Below are positions 35,051 to 44,236 of a DNA stretch of 64,000 bases, in pieces. Position numbers and translations under genes: made by a program. Below the pieces are notes generated by a model. It saw only the letters and a program-made list of their open reading frames with translations, ran no database searches and had not been told where the DNA came from. Every line of letters begins with the position of its first letter. The first letter of the stretch is position 1. This DNA comes from BOG-938 sp048498155 (GTDB lineage: Bacteria; Pseudomonadota; Alphaproteobacteria; Caulobacterales; Caulobacteraceae), in NCBI GenBank assembly GCA_048498155.1, contig JBEHYN010000004.1, positions 1 through 64,000 on the forward strand, in the 5' to 3' direction.

Positions 35051-35159
35051 CCTAGAGCCGGATGAGTTCGCATGCGAACTTTGAATCCGGCTCTACATTT
35101 TCAATTTAGAGCAAGATTCAGACATGAGGCGATTCCGCCTTATGTCATCTTGCTCTAAT
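35051..35159. repeat. Dispersed repeat family C, copy 1 (double hairpin)
   Basis: Two adjacent hairpins: AGCCGGAT...ATCCGGCT enclosing the palindrome GTTCGCATGCGAAC, then AGAGCAAGATTCAGACAT pairing with the inverse ATGTCATCTTGCTCT. The second copy is at 62571-62680. This copy lies between the divJ and sufE starts and ends about 10 bases before the sufE start codon, so it would be in the sufE leader. Confidence 0.75.
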
Positions 35160-35168
35160 GGCTGGCCG

Positions 35169-35594
35169 ATGTCCTCCTTGATGACCGACGAGCTGAACGA
35201 TCTGGCGGCAGAGTTCGACCTGATGGACGATTGGGAAGAGCGCTATCGCTACATCATCGACCTTGGCCGCGACCTGGCGCCCCTGGCCGAGGGCGAGCGG
35301 TCCGACGCCAACAAGGTGCGCGGCTGCGCCAGCCAGGTGTGGCTGGCGGCGCAGGCGGGTCCGGGTGGAACCCTGCGTTTTCAGGGAGATTCGGACGCCC
35401 ACATCGTGCGCGGCTTGGTCGCCATTCTGTTGCGGCTTTACTCGGGGCGCACCCCGCAGGAGATTTTAGCGTTCGACGCCAATGGCGCGTTCAGCCGCTT
35501 GGGGCTGGCCGGCGCCTTGTCGGCGCAGCGCTCCAACGGCTTGCATTCGATGGTTGAACGGATCAGGCGATACGCCGCCGATCGAGAGTTTTAG
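35169..35594 (+). CDS. sufE: SufE-family sulfur acceptor protein
   Basis: SufE takes sulfur from the cysteine desulfurase SufS during iron-sulfur cluster assembly. Signature sequences are LAAEFDLMDDWEERYRYIIDLG, GERSDANKVRGCASQVWL (the sulfur-accepting Cys lies in RGCASQVW), and GLVAILLRLYSGRTPQEIL. It is 141 residues from ATG 35169; ATG 35181 is an alternative start. No suf operon is adjacent. Confidence 0.9.
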   Translation: MSSLMTDELNDLAAEFDLMDDWEERYRYIIDLGRDLAPLAEGERSDANKVRGCASQVWLAAQAGPGGTLRFQGDSDAHIVRGLVAILLRLYSGRTPQEILAFDANGAFSRLGLAGALSAQRSNGLHSMVERIRRYAADREF

Positions 35595-36118
35595 GCGGCG
35601 CGGATGCCGCTGGACTTGACTTGCTGGCCCACGACCACGTCGTAGCCCATGATCATGTCAACGTCCGTCCCATTGCTGGCGAGCGGCAGGCGCAGCCACA
35701 GGATCGACAGGTGCGGAGCGCCGCGCCAGGACAGGTTGTGCACGCCCACGCCGGGCCGACGGCTCTCGACCACCTTGTCCAGCTCCCCACGCCAGTACTC
35801 GGCGGCGGCGGCGTTATAGACGTCTTCCAGACGACGGCCGGTGATCTCGCGGCCATAGACCCCGTAAAGACCCGTGCCGGCCAGACGCAGGCGGTAGTCG
35901 CGCGGGTTGGCGACAACGTCGATCAGGCTGACAGTCGGCAGGTGGCGCTTGAAATGATCGGGATGGATGCTCGCACGCCCCGGCAGGCGTCCTTCCTCTC
36001 GGCGCGAAGCCCAGTAGGAGAACAGTTCCTCATGCGCCCGAACCGCGCTTACCGAAGCCCCGATTTGCATGCCCACCTCCGGATTCCTTAACAACTCATT
36101 GGAATCACGACGATTCAC
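35591..36118 (-). CDS. PAS_5 (DUF1457) family protein
   Basis: This 175-residue stand-alone PAS protein has the family pattern ELFSYWASRREEGRLPGRASIHP, HLPTVSLIDVVANPRDYRLRLAGTGLYGVYGREITGR, then a closing sheet LSWRGAPHLSILWLRLPLASNG. Proteins of this family are common in alphaproteobacteria and probably sense a small ligand; targets are unknown. ATG 36118 or ATG 36070 (MQIGASVSAVRAHEEL) could be the start. The stop overlaps the sufE stop by 4 bases. Confidence 0.8.
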   Translation of the reverse strand: MNRRDSNELLRNPEVGMQIGASVSAVRAHEELFSYWASRREEGRLPGRASIHPDHFKRHLPTVSLIDVVANPRDYRLRLAGTGLYGVYGREITGRRLEDVYNAAAAEYWRGELDKVVESRRPGVGVHNLSWRGAPHLSILWLRLPLASNGTDVDMIMGYDVVVGQQVKSSGIRAA

Positions 36119-36206
36119 TATCTCTTAACCGTCGAATCGGCGCCAGCGGAAATCGTGGGTTTCACGCAGAATTTGCCTGGCAAGAGTCAAGGGGCTGATT
36201 TGACTC

Positions 36207-36242
36207 AATAAAAAACGCCCGCCGAATCGCTCCGGCGGGCGT
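36207..36242 (-). terminator. Rho-independent terminator of the mucR gene
   Basis: On the minus strand the 10-bp stem ACGCCCGCCG/CGGCGGGCGT (arms 36215-36224 and 36233-36242) is followed by a run of Ts (GTTTTTTATT). It is 22 bases after the mucR stop and ends that transcript before the PAS_5 gene. Confidence 0.85.
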
Positions 36243-36264
36243 GTGGATTCCGTCTAGGTCCGGT

Positions 36265-36681
36265 TCAGCGTTTACGGGGGGCCTGGCGCCCGCCTTGGCC
36301 CAAGCCCATCTGCTTGGCCAGATCCGAGCGCGCCTTGGCGTAATCGGGCGCGACCATCGGGTAATCCTTGGGCAGGCCCCATTTGGCCCGATAGTCTTCC
36401 GGGCTCATATTGTACTTGGTGCGAAGATGTCGCTTCAGCGATTTGAACTTGCGACCATCCTCCAGGCAAATCAGGAAGGCGGGTGTAATAGAGCGTCTGA
36501 CGGGCACAGCCGGCTCCTTGGGCGCGACCTCCGCGACCTCCGACCCGGTGGATACGCCGGCCAATACCCGGTGTATGCTTTGGATGAGATTAGGCAAGTC
36601 CGCCGCCCCCACCAGATTGTTTCCTACGTAAGCGGAAACGATATCCGCCGTCATTTCGATGATTTCGGCTTTTTCATCCAT
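36265..36681 (-). CDS. MucR/Ros-family transcriptional regulator
   Basis: This small zinc-finger-type DNA-binding protein has N-terminal KAEIIEMTADIVSAYVGNN and the C-terminal finger FLICLEDGRKFKSLKRHLRTKYNMSPEDYRAKWGLPKDYPM. In this copy the usual CxxC is reduced: one Cys in FLICLEDG and His pair in KRHLRTKYN. In Caulobacter MucR1/2 are cell-cycle and surface-structure regulators working with SciP and CtrA. The ATG at 36681 gives the family N terminus and has AAGAAAT upstream; earlier ATGs add unconserved residues. Confidence 0.88.
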   Translation of the reverse strand: MDEKAEIIEMTADIVSAYVGNNLVGAADLPNLIQSIHRVLAGVSTGSEVAEVAPKEPAVPVRRSITPAFLICLEDGRKFKSLKRHLRTKYNMSPEDYRAKWGLPKDYPMVAPDYAKARSDLAKQMGLGQGGRQAPRKR

Positions 36682-36960
36682 GCTTATTTCTTGCCCGTGA
36701 AGGATCGCCATTTTGACGAAGCGAATTTTTATGAAGGGTGCGTCCATACATAGCTTTTTGGACTGGCACAATGGTTAGGCGGAAGGACGAAGTCATCATT
36801 GCTAGGGGTTCAGGAGAAATTAGGATCACGTTCCCTCGCGTGAGGATTTGAAGAATTCAGGACTGTCCAGCAGGAACAGGACTGCACAAGTCAACACGCC
36901 TTGAACAATCTAAAACAGGGATTGGCCTGCGCCAGCGCGCCATTCGCCGCAGGGGGGCGT

Positions 36961-38226
36961 TCAGCGGCCCAGATCGGCGGACAGGGCCAACATCGCGGCG
37001 CGCTGCGGAACCGAATATTCATCCAGCGCCTCCCCGTCTCCGTCGCGTATGGCTTGGATCAGACTTGCCGTTAAGGCGGATGACAAAGACCAGTTCCAGT
37101 AGCGCAGAACGGTTTGCGCGCGATCGACCGCAATGGTGTCATAAACTCGCATGACGCGCTGTAGGCCCGGTGTGAGCGCGCCGGCCGCGTCGACCTCGGG
37201 TCGGCGAAGGCTACGCCACAGGGCCCGCACCGCCGCGCGCGGCAGTCCAGTGGCCTTGCAGTACACGGCGATGGGTTCGCCGCCCGGATCGGAGAAGACC
37301 TTGGCGCCGGTCATTGGCTTGATGCCGGCCAGATAGGATAGTTCCTCGGCCGTTTCACGCGTCATGCCCGTCTGCGCCGAAGCCACGGCTTCTTCCAGGC
37401 TGGAAAAGGGGCTTTTTTCAAGGGCGGCGCGGTTGCGTTGGCGCCGTTCGATGAATTGCAGTGCTTTTCGCACCAGGGAATCGGACCACCGCTCCTCGGA
37501 GGCCACAGCAAATACGTCGGCCACGGCCTCCTGCAGCACCTCTCGCGAAACCGCGAACCTCTGCAGAATCAGCCGGCGGCTCTCCTCGTCGGCCCACCAG
37601 AACACGACATAGGCCTGGCGCGGACGAAGTTCAGGCCGACGCAGCAACAAGGGGGTCAGTCTCTGGTGCTCGCGAGAGGCCGCGACCACCGCTTCCAAGG
37701 CGTCGTTGGACAATCTCGCGGTTTCGTTTCGGAGCAGGATATCGATCACGCTTGGATCGCCGGATTCGATCAGCGCCTCGCAGACCACCTCGCTGACCAC
37801 GCGACGCTGCGCCAGCAGGCGACGGTGATCAGCCTGGCCCCGGCGGGCGCAGTCGATCAGGTCGGAATCGCTGAGCGAAGCGCAATCCTCGATCAGGGGG
37901 CGGGCGATCTCGACTGCGTCGCGTAGCAAGAGGCGCACCAAGCCGCTCGGAATTTCGCTCAGGCCGGTCAAGCGGCGGGCCGCCCGGGCGCGCTCCTCGA
38001 CCGAGGCCTCGCGCAGCATTTCCACCAAAAGGTCCGCCGTGATGCTGCGTTCGAAGGCGTTGATGCGGCTGGAGGGCAGACACACCACATCGGCCAGTCG
38101 CTTGAGCAAGGCGCCGCGCGCGCGCGCGGTGGACCCCTCCACGCGACTGTCAGCGCCGGTGTCGGCAGGGTCGGGCAGGTGTTGACGGGCGGCGTGTTGG
38201 GTCATGGGGCCTAACTTGGGGCCCAT
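36961..38226 (-). CDS. DUF2336 family protein
   Basis: This 421-residue soluble helical protein fits DUF2336, found in Caulobacterales and other alphaproteobacteria. Typical segments: LLKRLADVVCLPSSRINAFERSITADLLVEMLREASVEERARAARRL, LVRLLLRDAVEIARPLIEDCASLSDSDLI, and a repeat-like ETARLSNDALEAVVAASREH. Function is not established. The start could be one of two ATGs; MTQHAARQHL at 38205 is possible. It is followed by no obvious partner. Confidence 0.8.
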   Translation of the reverse strand: MGPKLGPMTQHAARQHLPDPADTGADSRVEGSTARARGALLKRLADVVCLPSSRINAFERSITADLLVEMLREASVEERARAARRLTGLSEIPSGLVRLLLRDAVEIARPLIEDCASLSDSDLIDCARRGQADHRRLLAQRRVVSEVVCEALIESGDPSVIDILLRNETARLSNDALEAVVAASREHQRLTPLLLRRPELRPRQAYVVFWWADEESRRLILQRFAVSREVLQEAVADVFAVASEERWSDSLVRKALQFIERRQRNRAALEKSPFSSLEEAVASAQTGMTRETAEELSYLAGIKPMTGAKVFSDPGGEPIAVYCKATGLPRAAVRALWRSLRRPEVDAAGALTPGLQRVMRVYDTIAVDRAQTVLRYWNWSLSSALTASLIQAIRDGDGEALDEYSVPQRAAMLALSADLGR

Positions 38227-38295
38227 CTCGCCACAATCTCGTTAATCCCCGGTATTCGCGCCGAGCGGGTGGGCGCGGCGCGAATAGCCGGGCGT

Positions 38296-38802
38296 TCAGG
38301 CGAAGGCGCCGATCGGCTTCTTCACCTTGCCTCTGGCCGCCGCTTCGATCTTCGCCCGCTCCAAGAAAATGGAGCTGATCGACAAAATCGCGATGGCCAC
38401 CGCCAGCAGGAACATAGCGCCCTTGTCGGTAGGCAGTCCCATGGCGTTGATATCCGCCAGACTGCGCCCCTGAACTAACGCTTGGGACACAGCCGCGCCC
38501 TGCGGCAACTGCAGGCCCAGCCATGGACTGAGATGCAGCATGATCGCCGTCAACGACAGAACCAGGGCCAGCCACGCGCCCCGGCGGCGGGTGGCCGGTA
38601 CAATGGCCAGTACGGCGGCCAAGAGTTGCAGACCGCAGACGAGGTAGCGTCCGTAAGGCTCGACAGCATGCAGTCCCGAGCGCAAGGCGATCATGCCGAA
38701 GATCGCATTGGGCGTGGGTCCTGTCAGGGCTTGGTAGACGACGATAAGCAAAAGCACGGCGAGGGTGATTCCCAACGCCCAACTCAGCACACGTTCCATC
38801 AT
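38296..38802 (-). CDS. Four-helix membrane protein of unknown function
   Basis: This 168-residue protein has four hydrophobic helices: SWALGITLAVLLLIVVYQAL, YLVCGLQLLAAVLAIVP, GAWLALVLSLTAIMLHLSPWLGL and AMFLLAVAIAILSISSIFL, with a basic C-terminal tail (ERAKIEAAARGKVKKPIG). A GGAGG sits just before the paired ATGs (38802, 38799). The frame is open far upstream, but that upstream part is antisense to the peptidase gene. No family recognised. Confidence 0.7.
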   Translation of the reverse strand: MMERVLSWALGITLAVLLLIVVYQALTGPTPNAIFGMIALRSGLHAVEPYGRYLVCGLQLLAAVLAIVPATRRRGAWLALVLSLTAIMLHLSPWLGLQLPQGAAVSQALVQGRSLADINAMGLPTDKGAMFLLAVAIAILSISSIFLERAKIEAAARGKVKKPIGAFA

Positions 38803-38967
38803 GGCGTTTCCTCCATGGCGTCTCAATGTAGCGCCCAACCGGAGGATGACACAGGCGCGCAGGCTGGCAATACTCCGCTGGAGCAAGACGGACCATGAAA
38901 CCGGTATCCATCGTCTGCTCACCGGCTCTAGTAAGAGCGCGGCTCCCCCCGCCCCGGAGTGTTTATT

Positions 38968-41082
38968 TTGGTTGGACAAAGCCCTTCCCCCGCCCCGATT
39001 CCCCCCGTCGCCGACATCAGGCCCCACAGGATCGAGCAGCTCGGCCGGGTTCGAGTCGACGACTATGCTTGGATCAAGGACGCCAACTGGCGCGAGGTGC
39101 TGCGTGATCCCTTGGCGATCAAGGCCGATGTGAAGGCCTATCTGCAGGCGGAAAACGCCTACGCCAAGGCCATGCTGGCTTCCACCGAACCACTGCAGAA
39201 GCAGATGTTCGAAGAGATGAAGGGGCGCATCAAGCAGGACGATTCCACCGTCCCGGCCCCCGACGGGCCGTTCGACTACTACGTCCGTTATGAAGCCGGC
39301 GCACAGCATCCGGTTTACGCCCGGCGGCCGCGCGGCGACGGCAACGGCGGCGGTGAACAGGTGCTGCTGGACGCGGACGCCGAGGCCAAGGGCAAGGCCT
39401 TCTTCCAGGTCAATGACGCCCAGCACAGCCCCGACCACGCCCTGTTCGCCTATGCCGTGGACGAGCAGGGATCGGAAGTGTGCCGCATCTTCGTCAGGGA
39501 TCTGTCCAAGGGCGTGACATTGCCCGAGCCGGTGGAGTCCGGCGCGGGCGACTTCTGCTGGTCGCCCGATTCCCGGTGGCTGTTCTGGATCTGGCGCGAC
39601 GAGGAAGGGCGACCGGCCAAACTTTTTCGGCGTCCGGCGCGCGGCGGCGCCAAGGACGATGTCCTGGTCTACGAGGAAACCGACGACGGCTTTTTCATGG
39701 GCGTGAGCGTCAGTGCGTCGCGCGCCTTCATCGTGCTGGGGCTGGGCAATCAGGAAACGAGCGAGGCGCGGATTATCCCCGCCTCCAATCCCACGGCGAC
39801 GCCGACCGTGGTCGAGCCGCGCGCCGAAGGCCTGCGCTATGACGTCGAACACTGGGACAATCGGTTCGTCATCCGCACCAACGCCGACGGCGCCCTGGAC
39901 TTCAAGCTGGTGGAGGCGCCGGAGGATGCGCCCGGCCGCGCTCAATGGCGCGATCTGGTCGCCCACGCGCCGGGCCGATTCATCGCCGGCTTCACCGCCT
40001 TCAAGGATCATCTTGTTCGGCTGGAGCGGGTGGACGCCAACAACCGCATCGTCATCCGCACCCGCGCGGGCGCCGAGCACGCCGTCAGCTTCGATGAAGA
40101 AGCCTACGCCCTGAGCCTTGAGGGCGGCTACGAATACGACACGACGGTGATGCGCTTTGTCTATCAGTCGCCGACCACGCCGCGGCAATGGTTCGACTAC
40201 GACATGACCAGCGCCGCGCGCACCTTGCGCAAGACCCAGGAAATCCCATCCGGCCATGATCCCTCGCGCTATATCGCCCGGCGACTGCACGCCCGCGCGC
40301 AGGACGGAGCGGAGGTCCCTGTGACGGTCCTGATGCGCGCCGACACGCCGCTGGATGGATCGGCGCCCCTTCTGCTGTACGGCTATGGCGCCTACGGCAT
40401 GGCGATGGACGCGAGCTTTTCGATCCGCAACCTGTCGCTAGTGGACCGGGGATGGATCTGGGCGACGGCCCATGTTCGCGGCGGGTCGGAGAAGGGTTGG
40501 GGCTGGTTTCAAGACGGCCGCGGGGCCAAGAAGTCCAACACCTTCACCGACTTCATCGCCTGCGCCGAACATCTGTGCGCCCACGGCTATGGCCGGTCTG
40601 GCCGCATCGTGGCTTACGGCGGATCGGCGGGCGGCATGCTGATGGGCGCCATCGCCAATCTGCGCCCCGACCTTTGGGCCGGGATCATCGCCGCCGTGCC
40701 CTTCGTGGACGTGCTCAACACCATGAGCGACGTGGACCTGCCGCTGACCCCACCCGAATGGCCCGAATGGGGCAACCCCCTGACCGACCCGCAGGCCTAC
40801 GACCGCATCGCCGGCTACAGCCCCTATGACAATGTGGCCGACAAGCCCTATCCGGCGGTCCTGGCCACCGGCGGTCTATCGGACCCCCGCGTGACCTACT
40901 GGGAGCCCGCCAAGTGGGCGGCCAAGCTGCGGCGTCACTCCACCAGCGCAAATCCGATCCTGCTCAAGATCAATATGGAAGCGGGCCATGGCGGCGCGTC
41001 AGGCAGGTTTGATTTCCTGAGGGAGATCGCCTTGGACTACGCCTTCGCCGCCTGGGCCGTGGAACGGCAAACGTCCACTTGA
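38968..41082 (+). CDS. Prolyl oligopeptidase-family serine peptidase (oligopeptidase B-like)
   Basis: This S9A peptidase has an N-terminal propeller with RVRVDDYAWIKDANWREVLRDP and a C-terminal alpha/beta-hydrolase domain. The catalytic serine lies in AYGGSAGGMLMGA, the Asp in GLSDPRVTYWEPAK and the His in AGHGGASGRFD. The stretch GYGAYGMAMDASFSIRNLSLVDRGWIWATAHVRGG is typical of oligopeptidase B, which cuts after basic residues in short peptides. TTG 38968 is 8 bases after GGAG; GTG 38959 is an alternative. No signal peptide, so cytoplasmic. Confidence 0.93.
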   Translation: MVGQSPSPAPIPPVADIRPHRIEQLGRVRVDDYAWIKDANWREVLRDPLAIKADVKAYLQAENAYAKAMLASTEPLQKQMFEEMKGRIKQDDSTVPAPDGPFDYYVRYEAGAQHPVYARRPRGDGNGGGEQVLLDADAEAKGKAFFQVNDAQHSPDHALFAYAVDEQGSEVCRIFVRDLSKGVTLPEPVESGAGDFCWSPDSRWLFWIWRDEEGRPAKLFRRPARGGAKDDVLVYEETDDGFFMGVSVSASRAFIVLGLGNQETSEARIIPASNPTATPTVVEPRAEGLRYDVEHWDNRFVIRTNADGALDFKLVEAPEDAPGRAQWRDLVAHAPGRFIAGFTAFKDHLVRLERVDANNRIVIRTRAGAEHAVSFDEEAYALSLEGGYEYDTTVMRFVYQSPTTPRQWFDYDMTSAARTLRKTQEIPSGHDPSRYIARRLHARAQDGAEVPVTVLMRADTPLDGSAPLLLYGYGAYGMAMDASFSIRNLSLVDRGWIWATAHVRGGSEKGWGWFQDGRGAKKSNTFTDFIACAEHLCAHGYGRSGRIVAYGGSAGGMLMGAIANLRPDLWAGIIAAVPFVDVLNTMSDVDLPLTPPEWPEWGNPLTDPQAYDRIAGYSPYDNVADKPYPAVLATGGLSDPRVTYWEPAKWAAKLRRHSTSANPILLKINMEAGHGGASGRFDFLREIALDYAFAAWAVERQTST

Positions 41083-41308
41083 AAACTCGAGGCTGCTTTT
41101 GCACTGCAATATCCGCGCGCCATTTTCAAATAATCCCAGTCCAGCTTTGGGTTTTCGGGCAACCTCAGAAGTCGCTTCCGCTGAATTCAACTTTTCGCGA
41201 CATTTTGCCCCATATATTTGTCCTTAACCCAATCAAGAGTTTCATACGGTTACATGGGGCCAATCGGCAGCCAATTTCGCCGCCGAACGCAACCAGTCTC
41301 GGGTTGGG

Positions 41309-43408
41309 ATGATGGACCAGACATGGAGTCCAGCCGCGCATAGCCTAAGGCGCGATCGCATTCTGGAGCCCATGGCGGTCTTCGCGGCAGCCTGTGCGTT
41401 GCTCTTCTGCGCCGCCTGGGTCGCCGTTCAGTCGTCCTGGCTCAGCGGGGGCGTCATCGTCCTTTGGCCGGCCGACGGTTTGATCGTCGGATTGATGCTG
41501 GCTCCGCACGCCAAGCGTCCCTGGTGGGTCATGGCCGGGGGCCTTGCCGGGGTCATGCTCGCGTTTATCGTGGTCAATCGGCAAATGACTCTGGGCTGGA
41601 CCCTGGTCTGCCTGATGAGCGTGACCATTCCTCTCGTCTATCTCGCGGTGAAACGCATTATCGGCCAGAGGAGCATCGCCGACGCCCGCGTGCTTATGCC
41701 GTTCATGGCGATCTGCATGGTCATCGGCGCGCCCGCATCGATCCTTCGCGCTTGGCTGATTGCCCGGATTTGGGGCTATCCCTTCATCGATTTCGCCTTG
41801 ACCACCACCACGGCCACCTTCGTTGGCTACGCGGTCGTCATGCCATTGCTGCTGCTGATGACCCAGCCGCGGGAGCGGACTTCCGCCGATCTGCGCGCCA
41901 AATTGACGATGTGGGGCGTGGTCGGCCTCTACACCGTGGTCATGACGGCCTCCTTCATGGAAACGCACTATCCGACGGGCTATCTCGTCCCCTTGGCCCT
42001 GATCCTGATCGCACACGCGGTTGATTTCACTGGCATCGCCGTCGTGATCCTGGTCACCTCTTTGGTGTCGGTGGCGCTGACCTTCCACGGCTACGGACCC
42101 ATCAGCCATTTCCCGAGCAACCTGAAAACCAAGGTGCTGATGACTCAGGCCTACTTGGCGATCATCGTCTGCATGACCTTGCCCTTCTCCGCGATCATGA
42201 CCGACCGCAACAGGCTCAAGCGCTCCCTGGTCTCGGCGTTGGAGGAAGCCAAGGCCGCGAGCCACGCCAAGAGCACCTTCCTGGCCACGATTAGCCATGA
42301 AATTCGCACGCCCTTGAACGGCGTTCTGGGCATGGCCCAGGTCATGGCTATGGGCGAACTGAACCCCGTGCAGCGCGAACGTCTGGCCGTGGTGCGAAGC
42401 TCCGGCGAATCGCTGTTGTCGCTGCTCAACGACGTGCTGGATCTGTCGAAGATCGAGGCCGGCAAGCTGACGCTGGAGATGATCGACTACGACCTGGTCA
42501 AGGTGATCGACACGGTGGCGGCGCAAAACCAGGCCCTGGCCGCCAACAAGGGACTGGCGCTTCTGGCGGTGACCGAGGGGGCCGAAGGCCTGTTCGAAGG
42601 CGACCCCAACCGGATCCGCCAGGTCCTGCAAAACCTGGTTTCCAACGCCATCAAATTCACCGCGAGCGGCAGCGTGACCATCACCGCCACGGCGAGCGAT
42701 GACGGGCTGAAGATTCAGGTGCGCGACACCGGCATGGGCATTCCCGCCGACAAGGTGGGCGCCCTGTTCCAGAAATTTACCCAGTTGGACGAGTCCACTA
42801 CCCGCAAGTTCGGCGGAACGGGCCTGGGCCTTTCGATCTGCCGCGAACTGGCGCAAGCCATGGGCGGCGATGTCTCGGTCGAGAGCCGTGACGGTGAAGG
42901 CTCGACCTTCACCTTGGACCTGCCGCTGCGACGCTCCGCGCGCCAACCGGAGCCGACCACCGAGTCAGACGCACCTTATCGTGCGCCCGAACTGGCCCTG
43001 CGCGTGCTGGCGGCCGAGGACAACCCCACCAACCAACTGGTCCTGCGAACCCTGCTGGGAACCGCCGGCGTGGTCCCGACCATCGTCGGCAACGGGGCCG
43101 AGGCGGTGGCGGCCTGGCGCGAGGGCGGCTGGGACGTGATCCTAATGGACGTGCAGATGCCGGTGATGGACGGCCCCACCGCCGTGAGGCAGATCCGTGA
43201 GGAAGAAGCCGAAAACGGCCGCAAGCGCACCCGCATCGTCGCCCTGACCGCCAACGCGATGGATCACCATGTGCGCGAATATCTCGAAGCGGGCATGGAC
43301 GACTATCTGGCCAAGCCCATCGCCATCGAAAAGCTGTTCGCCCTGCTGGGGGATGTGCAGGCGAGCCTCGATCAGGCCGGTGACGCCACGGCGCAAACAG
43401 CGGCTTAG
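41309..43408 (+). CDS. MASE1-like hybrid sensor histidine kinase
   Basis: Eight or so N-terminal transmembrane helices (residues ~20-295) fit a MASE1-type sensor, including GGVIVLWPADGLIVGLML. A HisKA domain follows with His330 in FLATISHEIRTPLNGVLGM, an ATP domain with NLVSNAIKFTASG, VRDTGMGIPAD and GGTGLGLSI, then a receiver domain with Asp614 in ILMDVQMPVMDG and Lys in DYLAKP. The phosphate would pass from His330 to Asp614 and then to a phosphotransfer protein not encoded here. Signal unknown. The 225 bp upstream contain no gene. Confidence 0.93.
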   Translation: MMDQTWSPAAHSLRRDRILEPMAVFAAACALLFCAAWVAVQSSWLSGGVIVLWPADGLIVGLMLAPHAKRPWWVMAGGLAGVMLAFIVVNRQMTLGWTLVCLMSVTIPLVYLAVKRIIGQRSIADARVLMPFMAICMVIGAPASILRAWLIARIWGYPFIDFALTTTTATFVGYAVVMPLLLLMTQPRERTSADLRAKLTMWGVVGLYTVVMTASFMETHYPTGYLVPLALILIAHAVDFTGIAVVILVTSLVSVALTFHGYGPISHFPSNLKTKVLMTQAYLAIIVCMTLPFSAIMTDRNRLKRSLVSALEEAKAASHAKSTFLATISHEIRTPLNGVLGMAQVMAMGELNPVQRERLAVVRSSGESLLSLLNDVLDLSKIEAGKLTLEMIDYDLVKVIDTVAAQNQALAANKGLALLAVTEGAEGLFEGDPNRIRQVLQNLVSNAIKFTASGSVTITATASDDGLKIQVRDTGMGIPADKVGALFQKFTQLDESTTRKFGGTGLGLSICRELAQAMGGDVSVESRDGEGSTFTLDLPLRRSARQPEPTTESDAPYRAPELALRVLAAEDNPTNQLVLRTLLGTAGVVPTIVGNGAEAVAAWREGGWDVILMDVQMPVMDGPTAVRQIREEEAENGRKRTRIVALTANAMDHHVREYLEAGMDDYLAKPIAIEKLFALLGDVQASLDQAGDATAQTAA

Positions 43409-43420
43409 GCGGCGCGCATG

Positions 43421-43675
43421 CTAAACGGCAGGCGGCCACAGCCGCTTGTTCGCGAAGGCCCGACCGGAGCCCGATTTCAAATAATACTCGAACTCGCGGG
43501 CTCGGCGTTCGTCATCAAAGTCAAAATAGCTCACCAGCTTCCACGGCTTGTATTTGCACGTGTGAACGGATGCGCCGTCGTTGTGGGATTTGACACGGTG
43601 CTTGAGGTTAGTCGTGAAGCCGACGTAACGCTGTGCGGGATCGGCAATGCTGGTGAGGAGATAGACATAGAACAT
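43421..43675 (-). CDS. GIY-YIG nuclease-family protein
   Basis: This 84-residue single-domain protein of the UPF0213 type has YVYLLTSIADPAQRYVGFTTNLKHRVKSHN, EFEYYLKSGSGRAFANKR and the conserved GIY-YIG pair as VYLL/YVG. These small proteins are predicted endonucleases whose role is uncertain. The ATG at 43675 gives MFYVYLLTS; a TTG three codons upstream is possible. The start region is part of a 95-bp tandem array (separate entry). Confidence 0.85.
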   Translation of the reverse strand: MFYVYLLTSIADPAQRYVGFTTNLKHRVKSHNDGASVHTCKYKPWKLVSYFDFDDERRAREFEYYLKSGSGRAFANKRLWPPAV

Positions 43676-43944
43676 CTCTGCCAAGCCCGATCAGGACTAT
43701 CCCCAGGCGTAAGCCAGCCGAAGCGAGCGCGGGCTGACACAGCCCTCCTTCGCTGTAGACGTAAAACATCGTCAGACAAGTCCGATCAGGGCTATCTCAA
43801 GGCGTAAGCCAGCTGAAGCTCGCGGCGGCTGCACCGGCCCGCCTTCGCTGTAGACGTAAAACATCGTCAGACAAGTCCGATCAGGGCTATCTCAAGGCGT
43901 AAGCCAGCTGAAGCTCGCGGCGGCTGCACCGGCCCTCCTTCGCT
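43661..43944. repeat. Three-unit 95-bp tandem repeat carrying the start of the GIY-YIG gene
   Basis: Units begin at about 43661, 43755 and 43850. Units 2 and 3 are nearly identical; unit 1 has diverged and includes the first codons of the GIY-YIG gene. On the minus strand each unit contains ATG-TTY-TAY-GTC-TAY, encoding MFYVY. In unit 3 the frame runs 30 codons to a stop two bases before the next ATG. It looks like a duplicated gene-start fragment. Confidence 0.85.
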
Positions 43945-43959
43945 GAAGCTCCGGCGGGC

Positions 43960-43987
43960 AGCTTCCGCTCGCTCGCGAGCGAAAGCT
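43960..43987 (-). terminator. Hairpin after tRNA-Gln
   Basis: AGCTTCCGCTCG (43960-43971) pairs with CGAGCGAAAGCT (43976-43987) with one mismatch and a 4-base loop. It directly adjoins the tRNA 3' end, so it may end the tRNA transcript; no T-run follows. Confidence 0.4.
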
Positions 43988-44060
43988 GGCTGGGGGACTA
44001 GGACTCGAACCTAGAATGACGGTACCAAAAACCGCAGTGTTACCATTACACCATCCCCCA
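43987..44060 (-). tRNA. tRNA-Gln (anticodon TTG)
   Basis: On the minus strand the acceptor arm TGGGGGA pairs with TCCCCCA, and the D arm and TTCGAGT T-loop are present. The anticodon arm GCGGT-TTTTGGT-ACCGT places TTG at positions 34-36. The CCA end is encoded (43987-43989). It reads CAA (and by wobble CAG) glutamine codons. Confidence 0.95.
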
Positions 44061-44236
44061 GCAGGGGCTCGCGGCGCGGGCGCAAGGCCCGGGCGCGAAG
44101 GCGGTGGAGATAGCGCAAGGCCCCCGCCAATGCAACGGGCCGCGCGGGTGTGAAATCGCGCCCCAACCTCTCGAAAATCAGCGGCTTCGTTCGCTTGCCG
44201 GGGTGGGGGGGCTGCTCTATAAGGCCCGCCTCACGT

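Noticed and set aside
38803..40290. Long minus-strand open frame continuing upstream of the small membrane protein
   Set aside because: It is antisense to the oligopeptidase B-like gene; a strong RBS at 38802 starts the real gene.
41345..42946. 533-codon minus-strand open frame
   Set aside because: It is antisense to the MASE1-like hybrid kinase; its His/Gln/Gly-rich content is typical of shadow frames in GC-rich DNA.
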